From the NCBI RefSeq assembly GCF_001540865.1, contig NC_033629.1, positions 9,518,089 through 9,582,088 on the forward strand: a stretch of 64,000 nt of DNA. The letters run 5' to 3'. The notes under the pieces are model-generated. The model was not told the DNA's origin. It ran no database searches and worked only from the letters and a program-made list of their open reading frames with translations. Source of the stretch: Ananas comosus. Its lineage: Eukaryota > Streptophyta > Magnoliopsida > Poales > Bromeliaceae. The stretch's first letter is position 1, and each line of letters starts with the position of its first letter. Both the position numbers and the translations under genes were made by a program. This document shows positions 1-10,931 of the stretch, in pieces.

Positions 1-85
1 CTTTTGTTTATGAGATGCGTTAGCTCTACAACCCACTTTGCATTGAAATTTTATAATTCCTCTCATCCAAAGGCCATGTTTTTCT

Positions 86-475
86 AGGGATAATTGCTTA
101 TATATCCCTCAAAACTTCTGAAATATTTTATTTATTTTTATTTTTATGGTCTCAAATATACCTCTCGTATATTTCTCCATTATTCATAAATACTTCTGCT
201 GTTAGTGTCTGTTAAGTCATTTCGGATTAAAATCTGAGTTAAATTTCAACTATAATTAAAAAAAATAAAAATATCAATTTTGCCCCTAAGTTTAAAGGCA
301 AATAAGAAATGTCGGTAACAATAGAAAGATATATTTGAAAAGATAAAAAATCAAAACCTTAACTTGAAGGCATATGAGAAAAGTTAGTGATAGTAGACAA
401 GGATATTTGGAAGAAAAAATAGTAATTTTACAAAAATGATAGTTGTTTCTAATAATAATTTAGAAATTATATCGA
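86..475. repeat. Truncated hAT-type MITE copy
   Basis: The segment starts with an AGGGATAATTGC terminus and runs in parallel with the complete element at 17831-18353, including the stretch around AATAGTAATTT. It stops matching near 475 and lacks the right terminus. It carries no coding potential. Boundaries on the right are approximate. Confidence 0.55.
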
Positions 476-723
476 CTAGTTTATAATTTTATTTTTATTT
501 CACTGAAAACCACCGTCAGAAAAGATGATAGTGTGATAATTTTTGAAAGTTACATGACAGTAAAATACAAAGTAAAAGATGATAAAGTGTTATATTGTAA
601 TGCCTTAAAATTTGCAAAACTATCATTTTATTGTCCTATTTGATGATAAATTTTTAAAAATAAAAATAAAAATAAAACTATAGGAAAGTTAATTATTATA
701 GTTTTTTAAAGGCTAGATTATAG

Positions 724-1075
724 AAAATCTCCCTGTCAAAATTCGATTTTTCACTTTCCCCCCTGTCATTTAAAAACCTACACTTTCGCCCCTTGTGAAA
801 TAAAAAATGTTCATTTCGCCCCTTGCCGTTAGTAATCCGTTAGGATTCCGTTTATAAAATATTATTATATATATTTTTATGCCAAAAATACCCTCAGCCT
901 TCTCTCCTGTGAACATGATGAGGGGCAAAATGATGAGGGGCAAAATGGTCATTTTATAATTACAGCTCACATTGTACCCTCCCTGTGAATATTTTTTATT
1001 TTACAAGGGACAAAAGTATAGGTGTTTAAATGACAGGGGGAAAAGTGAAAAATCAGATTTTGATAGAGGGTTTTA
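724..1075. mobile_element. Foldback MITE in Rab promoter
   Basis: The two ends are long imperfect inverted repeats. On the left, a tract containing CCCTGTCAAAATTCGATTTT is followed by CCCCCCTGTCATTTAAA. On the right, the reverse complement of both appears, ending in TTTTGATAGAGGG. The repeat arms span about 110 bp each and the centre is AT-rich with no coding sequence. It lies about 370 bp upstream of the Rab start codon. The superfamily is unclear because I could not fix a target-site duplication. Confidence 0.65.
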
Positions 1076-1129
1076 TGTAATTTAGTATTTTTTTTTAACT
1101 ACATAGTCGCAAAATAAAAATGCTCTAAA

Positions 1130-1442
1130 CCACGGGTCCACGTGAATGACGTGGAGGACCAGTTCCACGGAATATTCGTCAGGCCTAGCCCGTTCCTCTC
1201 CTTCCACGTCCGCCCTATTTATCTCCCTCCGCGCGATCCCATTCCTACTTTGCCTCTCCGAACCCCCTCTCTCTCTCTTCCCGACCTCGTCCTGTCCCTC
1301 TTCGCTCCGAAACCCTAGAAGCGAAGAGATCCTAAATCGCCTTTAATCTCCTCCCCCTCCCTCGTTTCCGATCAAATTCCCCTTCGCCGATCGCAGAGGC
1401 GTCCCCGTAGAGCTTCCTCTTCCTCATCCTCGATTTCTCGCC
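1130..1442 (+). promoter_or_regulatory. Rab1 core promoter and 5' UTR
   Basis: GC content rises sharply after about 1130. A TATA-like CTATTTATC lies near 1216, a CT run at 1266-1277, and a telo-box AAACCCTAG at 1310-1318, an element common near the starts of plant housekeeping genes. If the TATA-like site is used, transcription would begin around 1245-1250 and leave a CT-rich 5' UTR of about 190 bases. The first ATG after it, at 1443, opens the Rab frame. The transcription start is an inference. Confidence 0.5.
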
Positions 1443-4400
1443 ATGAATCCGGAGTAGTAAGTTCCCCGAATCATTGCGATCAACTTTGTTTCTTCTAATT
1501 GGTAGCGTAAGATTGTAGGATTTCTATGTTTGGATTGAGAGATTGTCAGGTATTTGGATTTTGGATTGAATTAGTTAGGGTCGGTATTGAGATCTCGCCG
1601 GATCTGGTCATGTGGAGATTGGAGATTTGCGTGTTGTTTCTCTTTTGAAGGGTATTTTGTGAGTTTCTTATTGTTTGTTTGAGGAGAGGGATTAGATTGT
1701 GATTTTGACATAGATATGTGGATCAGACCGGGTCGTTTGGGCTTTAGATCTGGTTATACGCTTGTGACTTTGCTTGATTGTGCGTATGACATTTCGCTTG
1801 TGTTTGTTGACGTTATCGTGAGATTTGCTTGTTTGAAATGGTTAATTGCAAGAAGATCTGCTATTTTAGAAGGAAAGGAATAGGGAAATTGTTAGGTACA
1901 AATAGTATTGTACCTTGTTGTTTGGATGAGATGACATCTTTTGTACGTTCCATACGGTGGGCACGTATTTATCACATATGGATGTCTTGCTGGAGAAACT
2001 TTCCCGGATGCATATTCAAAGGCTGCATGATCTATTACCTTTCTTGATACAAACTTCAACATTCTTTTCTCCCTCTCTTTTTCGGCCCTCAAGTTCTCGT
2101 CCCTCAGTGATAATTCCTGCCAAATAGGCTCAACTGAGAGGATTAAGTTGCCAGCTTCCTACAAAATTCTCTTGCATCTTACTCTGCCGTTATCACTTAC
2201 CGGTTAGAGAATTTTTTACTCTTCTATCACTGGAGTTTAGGAAGTTGTTATGCTGCAAGTGTCTCTATTGGTTTTTGATTTGATTAAATACCTACTTTAT
2301 AAAATTCTTGGGGTAACTTCAAAATTCCCCTATAGTTTACCCCATTTGCAGTTCACTGTCCTATTTCTCAAAGTGTAGATCAGTTTCTCCTTGAGGAGTC
2401 GAGGACGTGCTATTCTGCCTCTCAATTTATTTCTGTTTTGGTTTTTTATAAGCGCCTATCATTATTAAAGGTATCAAAGTACTACACTTTATAAATCATC
2501 AGATGATAAATTTACCACTTTATCAGCCTGTGTTTTGCACTTTGTCACCCTGTGTTATACTAAATGTGGCACTTTGCTACCCCTTATAAAATTAGGTACA
2601 TATATAGAACTGAAAAAAAAAAATCATCGGGTGCAAAGTGCTACACTTTGAGAATAATGTGCGCAATGGGCTTTCTGAAGTTTTCCCTATATTCTTGGTC
2701 ACAAAGCTGAAACACACAGTACTTTCAAGTGTTTATACTCTTTCCTTATTGATTCTGTTGAATTCTTTAGCTTCTAGACATTTCTCCTTATTAAATCGTA
2801 TACTGAAGCTGCATAATAACAACTGGATTTTTAACCTAGGTTTTATCAAGGCTATTGATTTGACTGGATATAATGAGTAATCTATATCAATTAGTGGGCT
2901 GACGTATCTATTTAGCCTCATTTTTTTTTCTTATCTTGCATTGCTTGGATGTACTTTTCTTTTAAACCGTAAATATCTTATGGGAAGTTCTTTGGAAGGT
3001 TAAGAGATATAATGTTCAGTTGCCCGGAGATTAGGAGATATTGTTATTATTATTTATGGTCAGATGGACCATCGATCTAGAAATATCTTTAGCTGATTGT
3101 CCAGAACAGTTGTTAATTTTCTTGGTAAATTAAACTTGTCGACACATTGTAGTTTGTTGATCAAGAAAATGTATACTATTGTTTTTGTTAGTTGAGAGAA
3201 ATTAATTGCATGTTTTCCTTCATATCTCAGTGACTATCTCTTCAAGCTTCTGCTCATCGGTGATTCTGGTGTTGGCAAGTCATGCCTCCTCCTAAGATTT
3301 GCGGTAAGAATTGAGTGAATAATTTTCTCCTTTTCATCATTTAAATTAGTCCTCTTCTTTGGAAGTTGGTGTCCTTGCATGTTGTATTTGGCTATATTGA
3401 TATGCAACAGAAACTTCCTGGATTGGATATGCTTTACGAGCGTGAAAAAGAAAAATATTAGTGTATTATTAGCCTAGTTAAACCTTGTGTCTTTATTTCT
3501 CTTTGCATTCATAAGAAGTTAAGAATCTTCCTTTCTTGCTTTTTGTTTATGGAGCCCGTGATTGTCGTTTGTTGGTGTGTTTTCTAGCGACTAACCCTAT
3601 AGTATCTTTTTAATTGTAAGAGTTGGCATTCAAAATTTTTATTTATAAAACTAGGCCTACACGTTGAATGATTTATCATTTTTAGAAAGCAGTGATAAAA
3701 AGCGGTAAATAATTCACCGCTTTCACCAAATTTTTATATTTTCTACGTTCGAACTTCGAAGGATGTATAGTATGGAATGCTAAAAATAATTTTACCGTTT
3801 TAGAAAGCAATTACCGCTTTTTAAAAGCTGTAAATCATTCACCGCATAAGCCTAGGTTTGTAAATAATTTTTGTAAAAGACTTTTTATAATTATAATATT
3901 TTTAGGCATGTTAATAAAAAAATTATTTGTCAGTGCCATTTACTTGCATAATAAAGCAAATAGCAGAATATTTAATTGTACGGCCTTTTATAATGTCCCA
4001 TGCATTTTTAACGAAGCTGTGTTGCATCTGCTGACCATGATGTAAATTTGCACAAAGCCACATGGCTATTTTTGGAGCTTCCATGCATACATTTTGTTCA
4101 GTGACTCTTAACAAAATCCATAGTTCTTTGAACAAAGTTCACGGCAATTATTAAAATTGCTGTTATATATGCTATTGAAAGCCCTATCTATAAGGTCTAG
4201 TGCACTTGCCGTAGACTTAGTTAAACCAAGTGAATTTTCCTTGCAAGATTTCATGCATGACAACTTTTTGGCTTTTCGTGATTAGGATGACTCATACTTG
4301 GAGAGCTATATCAGCACCATTGGAGTTGACTTTGTAAGTGCAAACTGTGCTAAAACCATTTTGTAAAGGCTGCTTCTTTTCTCTTTTCATGCAACATGAT

Positions 4401-7216
4401 TTTACCATTCTCTTTTGGCAGAAAATACGAACGGTTGAGCAGGATGGGAAGACCATTAAGCTTCAAATTGTAAGTTCATTTTATTTAACTTGGGAGATTG
4501 GATATTTTTCATCATAATAGTTTTGTTTCTCTCATAGCCAGTTCCCTTTTATTTCTAAGACATGTGAATAGCAATTGTTTCTTGTGATGTTTTCATGGGG
4601 CTGTATCAAGCAATCTTATATTTATGAACTCTTGTTTTTCTATTTGCTGTTGGCCACAGTGGGATACTGCTGGCCAAGAACGATTCCGGACGATCACCAG
4701 CAGTTACTACAGAGGCGCTCATGGTATCATTGTAAGTTTATATGCGCGAGTCTTTGCTATTCTTTTATTTGTCAAGGCCTCTGCTGTCCTGCATTATATT
4801 TATTCTAAAAATCATCTCTTTGCACATAGCCCATGTAAAATCTAAATTTTTAAGCATGTTTAATGAAAGTCTATTTCCTCAAGCCCTATTTTTTTCAGTC
4901 GAGAGGTACACTTTTTAAGAGCAAGGAATATATATCTAAGAAATCAAGTTTTGAAGAGAAATACAAGTATTCAGATTTTTTCATGGGTGTATGTGTAATT
5001 ATCTCTTTTTAATCATATGCTGTTGATCAAAATCCCACGAAACATTCATGGTACTGGTCCTGGAATTCCAGGTTGTGTATGATGTGACAGACCAAGAGAG
5101 TTTCAATAATGTAAAGCAATGGTTAAATGAGATCGACCGTTATGCAAGTGAGAATGTCAACAAGCTTCTTGTGGGTAACAAGTGTGATCTTACAGCAAAC
5201 AAAGTTGTGTCTTATGAGACGGCTAAGGTAATTTCAATTTCTTCCCTCATCCTTTTTCTGCTCTACACATCGTTAACATCAAAAAGGTCAAGAATCCATG
5301 TTATAAGTTACTAATGTAGATATAATGAGACTTGGGTATTTCAGTTAAAAAAGTGATACCACCTCCAACTGCAAAAATGAAAAAAAAACTTGATTAGAAA
5401 TCCATTTTATCTGCCTACAATTAGAGTTCCGTAGTTTTTAAATTCCCCTCTTGAAAGGTCTTATTGAAATATCTTGACTTATCAAAATCTACTCTTAATC
5501 AGCTAATCGCTTTTCATTCGTATATTTAACAGTTAATGTCAATGCTGGCCTGTTCAATTCTCAATTTTCTGCTAGTTTTAATTAGATTTTGGTAGAAAGC
5601 GATGCAAAAAGATTTTTTATTATGGCTAACAACCGCTTGCATGAGATATATGCTGTTTAGGGTGTCTCTACTTCTCTTTTCTTTGTTAGGAGGATTAATT
5701 TTGATGTTTTTTTTAATTATTTTGTCCCCTTCAGGCATTTGCTGATGAAATTGGCATTCCATTCATGGAGACTAGTGCAAAAAATGCCACTAATGTTGAA
5801 CAGGCCTTCATGGCCATGACAGCTGCTATCAAGAATAGGTGCGCCAGCTAAGCAAGTTTTATTTTGTAGAAATTATTCCTATGTTTAGCTGCACTATTAA
5901 GTTACTAGCTAAAATACCTGATTTGTGTAATAATTATTAGGGTAAATTGAATTACCTGTTCCTGAACTTTTGAGTTAACTTTCATTTTGGTCCTCAAAAC
6001 TTTTGATTTCAACTTTCAAGGCCCTAAACTGTTGGTGAAGTTTCAATTTAGTCCCTAAACTCTGAACAATGTTTCATTTGTCCTTAGAGTAATTATCGCT
6101 AGCACTTAGTTCATCTATTTGTTTGTTCACCATGAATTCATTGGTTTTTCATCCATTCATACTTTCATTCCAGAGGTCCAATTCTTATATAGAGAAAAAT
6201 TATAAATCAGTGGATGGTAGGGTTGAAATATGTGATGGAAAAAGTAGTTAATAAATGTATGGTGCATAGATGTACAAATGCACTGGGTGTAGGCAACAAT
6301 TTATCCTCCAATAGTAAATATGTGTGAGGTTTAAAGTGAAATTCTTTGAAGAGTTTAGGGACCCCTAACGTCGAAATTGAAAGTGCAAGGACAAAATGAA
6401 ACTTGGCTGAATGTTCGGGGATTAGTGGTGCACTTTACCCATAATTGTTACACAAAGATGTATTCTTGAACTATAGATTGTTAATCTTGGGGTGTGAATT
6501 GCCCAGCTAACTCATTGTTAGATTTGAGAAAATCCTCGAAGACATTCAGAATTTAACACTTCCCTTTGAAGTAGTTTCAGATTATTTGGTTAGGTCATGG
6601 AATATTTTATTAAGTTTCCGAAAGTTCTGTCTAGAATGGTGCAGAGTCCTTTAGTTCTATGGAGTTATTCTGGTTTCAAGGAATACGCTAGTTGAGGGGT
6701 TCAAATTGAAGAAATGAGTAGTTCAGGGACCCACTTCCAACTGACCTATATTTGGAGATGAATCCACATGTAGTATTCCAGCATTTGGACTTTTCATAGT
6801 CCTTGAATTAAAATAAATTTGTACATAGTCATTTCATAAGCTGACCTTTTGACCCTGTTTAAAGTAAAACTAAAATAAGTTAGTCGTCATTATATAGGTA
6901 ATGGGATAATATAGTGTCTATGAGGGGAAAGAAGAAAAAATTAGATTTTCATGCGGTCAGGACTTGAGTGTGATATATGTTGAAGTTCAGGGTACAAATT
7001 GCTATATCGGGATACTAGAGGAGCAATCCATACATTGTACCCCTTGTTTTTTGCCGAATCAATATGCTAATAATTTGTTCCACTATTAACTCTCCAAAAC
7101 TACCTGATGCTAATTTCAGGATGGCGAGCCAACCGGCCATGGGTAATGCTAGGCCGCCTACAGTGCAAATCCGCGGCCAACCCGTCAACCAGAAGACCTC
7201 CTGCTGCTCTACTTGA
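1443..7216 (+). CDS. RABD2: Rab1-class small GTPase (RABD2-like), 8 exons
   Basis: Exons: 1443-1456, 3231-3303, 4286-4333, 4422-4469, 4660-4731, 5072-5227, 5735-5838 and 7120-7216. They total 612 bases, which is 203 residues plus stop, the usual RABD2 length. All introns are GT-AG. Visible motifs are the P-loop GDSGVGKS (residues 15-22), the switch I threonine T40 in ISTIG, WDTAGQE (62-68), NKCD (121-124) and ETSAK (149-153). The hypervariable tail contains VQIRGQPV and ends CCST, so cysteines 200-201 should be geranylgeranylated. Rab1/RABD2 proteins act at the ER-Golgi step of secretion as GTP-loaded membrane switches; that role is family knowledge. The first exon codes for only four full residues (MNPE) plus two bases of the fifth codon. 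Intron 1 is 1.77 kb and intron 7 is 1.28 kb. No frameshift or missing residue is seen, so the gene looks functional. The exact RABD2 paralogue cannot be told. Confidence 0.97.
3632..3877. mobile_element. MITE in Rab intron 2
   Basis: Inverted ends are visible: TTTATTTATAAAACTAGGCCTA on the left and, on the right, the near reverse complement TAAGCCTAGGTTTGTAAATAA. Inner segments (AAGCGGTAAAT and ATTACCGCTTTT) also pair. It is AT-rich and non-coding, entirely within intron 2, and leaves the splice sites intact. Confidence 0.6.
5940..6441. mobile_element. Foldback MITE in Rab intron 7
   Basis: The element opens with GGGTAAATTGAATTACC and closes with GTGCACTTTACCC, with further paired tracts inside (TTTCAATTTAGTCCCTAAAC against GTTTAGGGAC). 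Flanking sequences TAATTATTA (5931-5939) and TAATTGTTA (6442-6450) look like a 9-bp target duplication with one change, which suggests a MULE origin. It lies within intron 7 and disturbs no exon. Confidence 0.65.
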
Positions 7217-8640
7217 AGCTTCTCTATGCTCACACTGGCGTGTAAACACATCTTCCGCTTCCATGTTCAGTCTCTGTTTTATTTTCTTCTTAGATACTGC
7301 TCTTGTTTCTCTTATTCTTTTATTAGTATTTGCTGTTTAGTTCTTAAAGGAACAGGGATTTCTGAAGTAGTAATGTGTTCCTCTGAAACTGTGCTGCTCG
7401 TTTGTTCGTATTTGCATTCTTTAATTAGACAGTTTCTTCTGCAGGAAGTTCTATCTTACCTTCTAATGAGTTGCATCGCAATCTTCGGTCCCTACCATTA
7501 AGTTTCAACTTTCAACCTATTCCTAAATCTTTCGAGCATAAGCATTTGATACTCGCATTTGTGTGGCTACAGCATGTCACATTGCCATTGGTAGCTTTAA
7601 GCTGTGCTGGCATTTTCATTAGTTGGTAGAACAGGTGTTGGGCGAGATGACTATCATGATAGAATTGGATATTTGGATTGTATTAGTAGATATATGCTTA
7701 AACAGGAGGACTACATTATTAGACTTTAAAGAATTCGAGGACTTATGGTTCAATTTGCGAAAAAACCTCTTTAACTAAGGATCAAGCAAATGTAGTATCT
7801 GTAATCGGAAGTTTGAAGCTCGAAGTTGACTCAAGTATCATGTCAAATTTGCAAAACAGGGCTACCATCTACAAAAAGTAATGCTAAAGCTTACAAACAT
7901 CATACATATTTTTACAAATATTACAAATACATAGTTCTGAACGGTTGGATTTATTACTTCGGTTTTGTGATTCGTGAACATCTATCATTGAACTATAGCC
8001 ACCTTAGCATGTTTGTATTTGTTTGCTAGTGTTTATTACCATGGTAGAGTACTAATCTACAAATTTTGGCTGAGCTGCATTTACCCTGAGCTTTTTCTAA
8101 TAAGCAAAGCAAATGATCTTTGAGTTGTTTATCATTGTGCCCGTGTTTAACTAAATTGCTTGATCAAGTACTACTCTTTGGGCCCTGAAGATTCGTGCAT
8201 TCAAGAGATGTTTTAGTTTGTAACTTACATGATGCTTGTGTTAGTGTACGCTCATGTGGTGGTTTAGCTTGTAACTCATGAACTGGTGTTGGTATAATAT
8301 TATAAAACTCATGAACTGGTGCACCACGATGACGGATCGTTCTGAGACCATGAAATGGCTGAAATGTGAAAGGTGCTTTTTATAGATGCCTGTAGGTCTC
8401 ACGCGCACAGCGAAAGCTGTGTTTATTAAAAAGCTGCATGCGTGTCTCGAAACAGACTAGAATGTGATGACCCTTGGACAATAATATATTATATTCATAA
8501 CAGTTTTGCATTATATAACTTGAAAATTGAGGGATGTTCTTTTGCTCGAAAGTGGCTGTTGCCAGAAGTTTTTCATTTCCCGCCGTTTGTGTTACTTAAA
8601 AAGAGAAAGATTAAATTTTATTTTGCGCCCTTGTGATCTC
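7217..8640 (+). other. Rab 3' UTR and downstream spacer
   Basis: This follows the Rab stop codon. The first few hundred bases are T-rich, as in plant 3' UTRs, but I could not pick a polyadenylation site with confidence. The remainder is AT-rich spacer; short reading frames here have no recognisable domain or splice context. Confidence 0.4.
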
Positions 8641-8932
8641 GCTTAATTTTATTTTGCCATGAAGTGGTTCAAAAGTTGCACTTGAATATTTTGTAGTATA
8701 ACTCATTTTTGTTTTGTCATTCGGTGATTCAATATATTTAACTCTATTGTGGTTATTAAAAAGTTTTTATTTTGCTATTCTATTAGACAGTAGATTTTTT
8801 TAGATAAAAGTAGAGATAAAATTGCAGAGCAGCAGTTAACGGCAATTTTTTTTAACCGCGAAGCGGTGAAGTAAAAATAAATTGAACCGTCAGGGGCAGA
8901 ATTGAAGTTTATCTAAAAAATAATAATAATAA
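8640..8932. repeat. Dispersed AT-rich repeat, family A
   Basis: A block with ATTTTATTTTGCCAT, a TAGACAGTAGATTTTTTT stretch and a GGGGCAGAATTGAAGTTTA end. The same order of motifs is seen at 22925-23215, where the last one reads GGGACAAATTGAAGTTTA. It appears to be a non-coding dispersed element; ends are approximate. Confidence 0.4.
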
Positions 8933-9101
8933 GATAAGCATTAGCGAGGATGCTACATTATTCATGTGTAATAGAAAATTGGACAACTTCCACGTTTGAA
9001 CCATGTTTTGGTTTTGGTTGGTTCCCTCTCTCGATCAAACCTTCCTCAATTATTACAATTGAGTCGTTGACGTCTCGATGGGGCAACGATTTTGACTTTT
9101 T

Positions 9102-9143
<42 letters not shown>

Positions 9144-9809
9144 CATTTACTTAGCAGCCAATTCCCCCAAGTTTCTATATGGTTTGTACTTGGATATCTT
9201 AACTAGTAGACCACGAGTGGTTTTCATACATATAGATAATATATCCACCATGGAGTAGTGCCAACCCAATCGCCATTGAAGTAAACAATCGAAACACAAA
9301 TGAGGAAAGCACCCGTTTAGTTCGTGATTTGTAATATGTAAGATAATTTTTTTTTTTATGCTTTTTATTGAAGATATTCAATTATTATCATTCAACTCAA
9401 ATACAATAGTGATAAATGGTATTAATTTTGAGGCGGTAAAAATACTAGATTATCCTGATATAAGAAATATTCTTATTTTTATACTTGATAGAAATTATTA
9501 GTAATACATTAATAAAAAATATTAAATTTTTCTACAATCTTTCAATCCAAATGACTTGATAAATTAGTAATAAACTCGGCATTCCAAAAATAAAATATAT
9601 AATTATTTATTTCTGAAATGTTACAACTCTTCTTCAACCAAAAAAGTCGGGTTACATGGTACTACTTGTGTGGTTCTTACATGGACACATCCCCCCTCTT
9701 TTATTTCACGAGGAGAGTAGAAAAAGGTTGGGGACCAAATTTTTACAATTAATTGGGGGGCCGAACTAGAACCTACGATTAGAAAAAAGGTGGGGCAATT
9801 TTACATTTA

Positions 9810-9840
<31 letters not shown>

Positions 9841-10030
9841 CCGATTTTAGAAGGCTGGGGATGTACCTGTGCAATTTCTCATAGCAATAATCGCTCACAT
9901 AACATAACATTACCTTTTTTCTTCATAAATCTTGTGTTTTTTTTTGCCTCATTCAAGGTTAAAAAGGCAATAGCAGCCCCCAAATGTACAACTCAATATG
10001 AAACTCCTGCTTTTGCTCCACAGAGAAGCC

Positions 10031-10061
<31 letters not shown>

Positions 10062-10931
10062 GTTTATGCATTTTGAACAGTTTTTTTTTTTTTTTGGAAC
10101 AATATATCTATTAGATAACTCCAACGGGTACCAACCAAACAAGCCGTTTTTAAGTTCAAAAGATCTCCTCCCCTTCTGAGCGCAAAAATTATTTCTGTAT
10201 TTTACAAAATTTTCAAATTCAACTTATCGTCATGTAGTTATTTTAGGTTTCTGAATATGTTGGCTATCCAGTTTGTAAGTTTTCGCTGCTCTCTAATTTC
10301 AAGACAACTATTTCTACCAACTCCCATCAATCGCAGTAAAAGCTTTCTTTCGCATTCACCCACATCAATTTTTGTTTTTGTTTTTCTTAGAGAAATAAAT
10401 GGATCTCTTGGCAGATTCTATTGCAAGCACAGACAAGTGAACAACCTCTCCTCATCCACACATGTAGCTTTCCTTCAAAAGTTGGAAAAATGTAGTTGGC
10501 CCCTCCCCACACCTCATCCTCCACCTCCACCACAACCCCCCAGGAAGAAAATCTCAAGCTGGGGCCACCACCCACATCACAATACAAGACAAATCATTCA
10601 AAGACATCAAGAGCCCACAACCACATAGGCCTCTTCTCCCCACTGTTTCTTCAGATGGGAACAACAAGCAAACCCTATTTATGGACATAGAGGCCCCCTC
10701 CCCTCCATCCTCTTCTCTCCTCCATTTCCTCCACACATTCCACTAGGAATAAGGACATATTTCAGGCACAGCAGTTACTGCTTTTACCAAAATTAGTGAC
10801 ACATACATATACATACACACATATAGATTGGATGAAGCTCTTGTATTCTCAACTGAAACATTACCCATAAAGTAGTGGTACATATGACTTGTCTCATAGC
10901 AAGAAGCAGCACTGGATATAAATGGGTGAAT
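8933..10931. other. Convergent spacer with simple-sequence runs
   Basis: Intergenic DNA between the Rab gene and the 3' end of the MYB gene. It holds a TA run (9102-9140), a tract of 28 G (9813-9840), a tract of 29 A (10031-10059) and a pyrimidine-rich C/T block (10490-10735). The last 400 bases probably include the MYB 3' UTR, which is transcribed leftward, but no clear polyadenylation signal was found. Reading frames across the homopolymers have no biological support. Confidence 0.5.
9745..9840. repeat. Local duplication ending in G28 tract
   Basis: The phrase TTTACAATTAATTGGGGGGCCGA is followed about 60 bp later by TTTACATTTAATT plus 28 G and GGCCGA. The second copy carries a G run expanded from 6 to 28. 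Confidence 0.7.

Noticed and set aside
9811..10179. 122-codon frame beginning with a glycine run
   Set aside because: It begins in the G28 tract and passes through the A29 tract; a homopolymer artefact.
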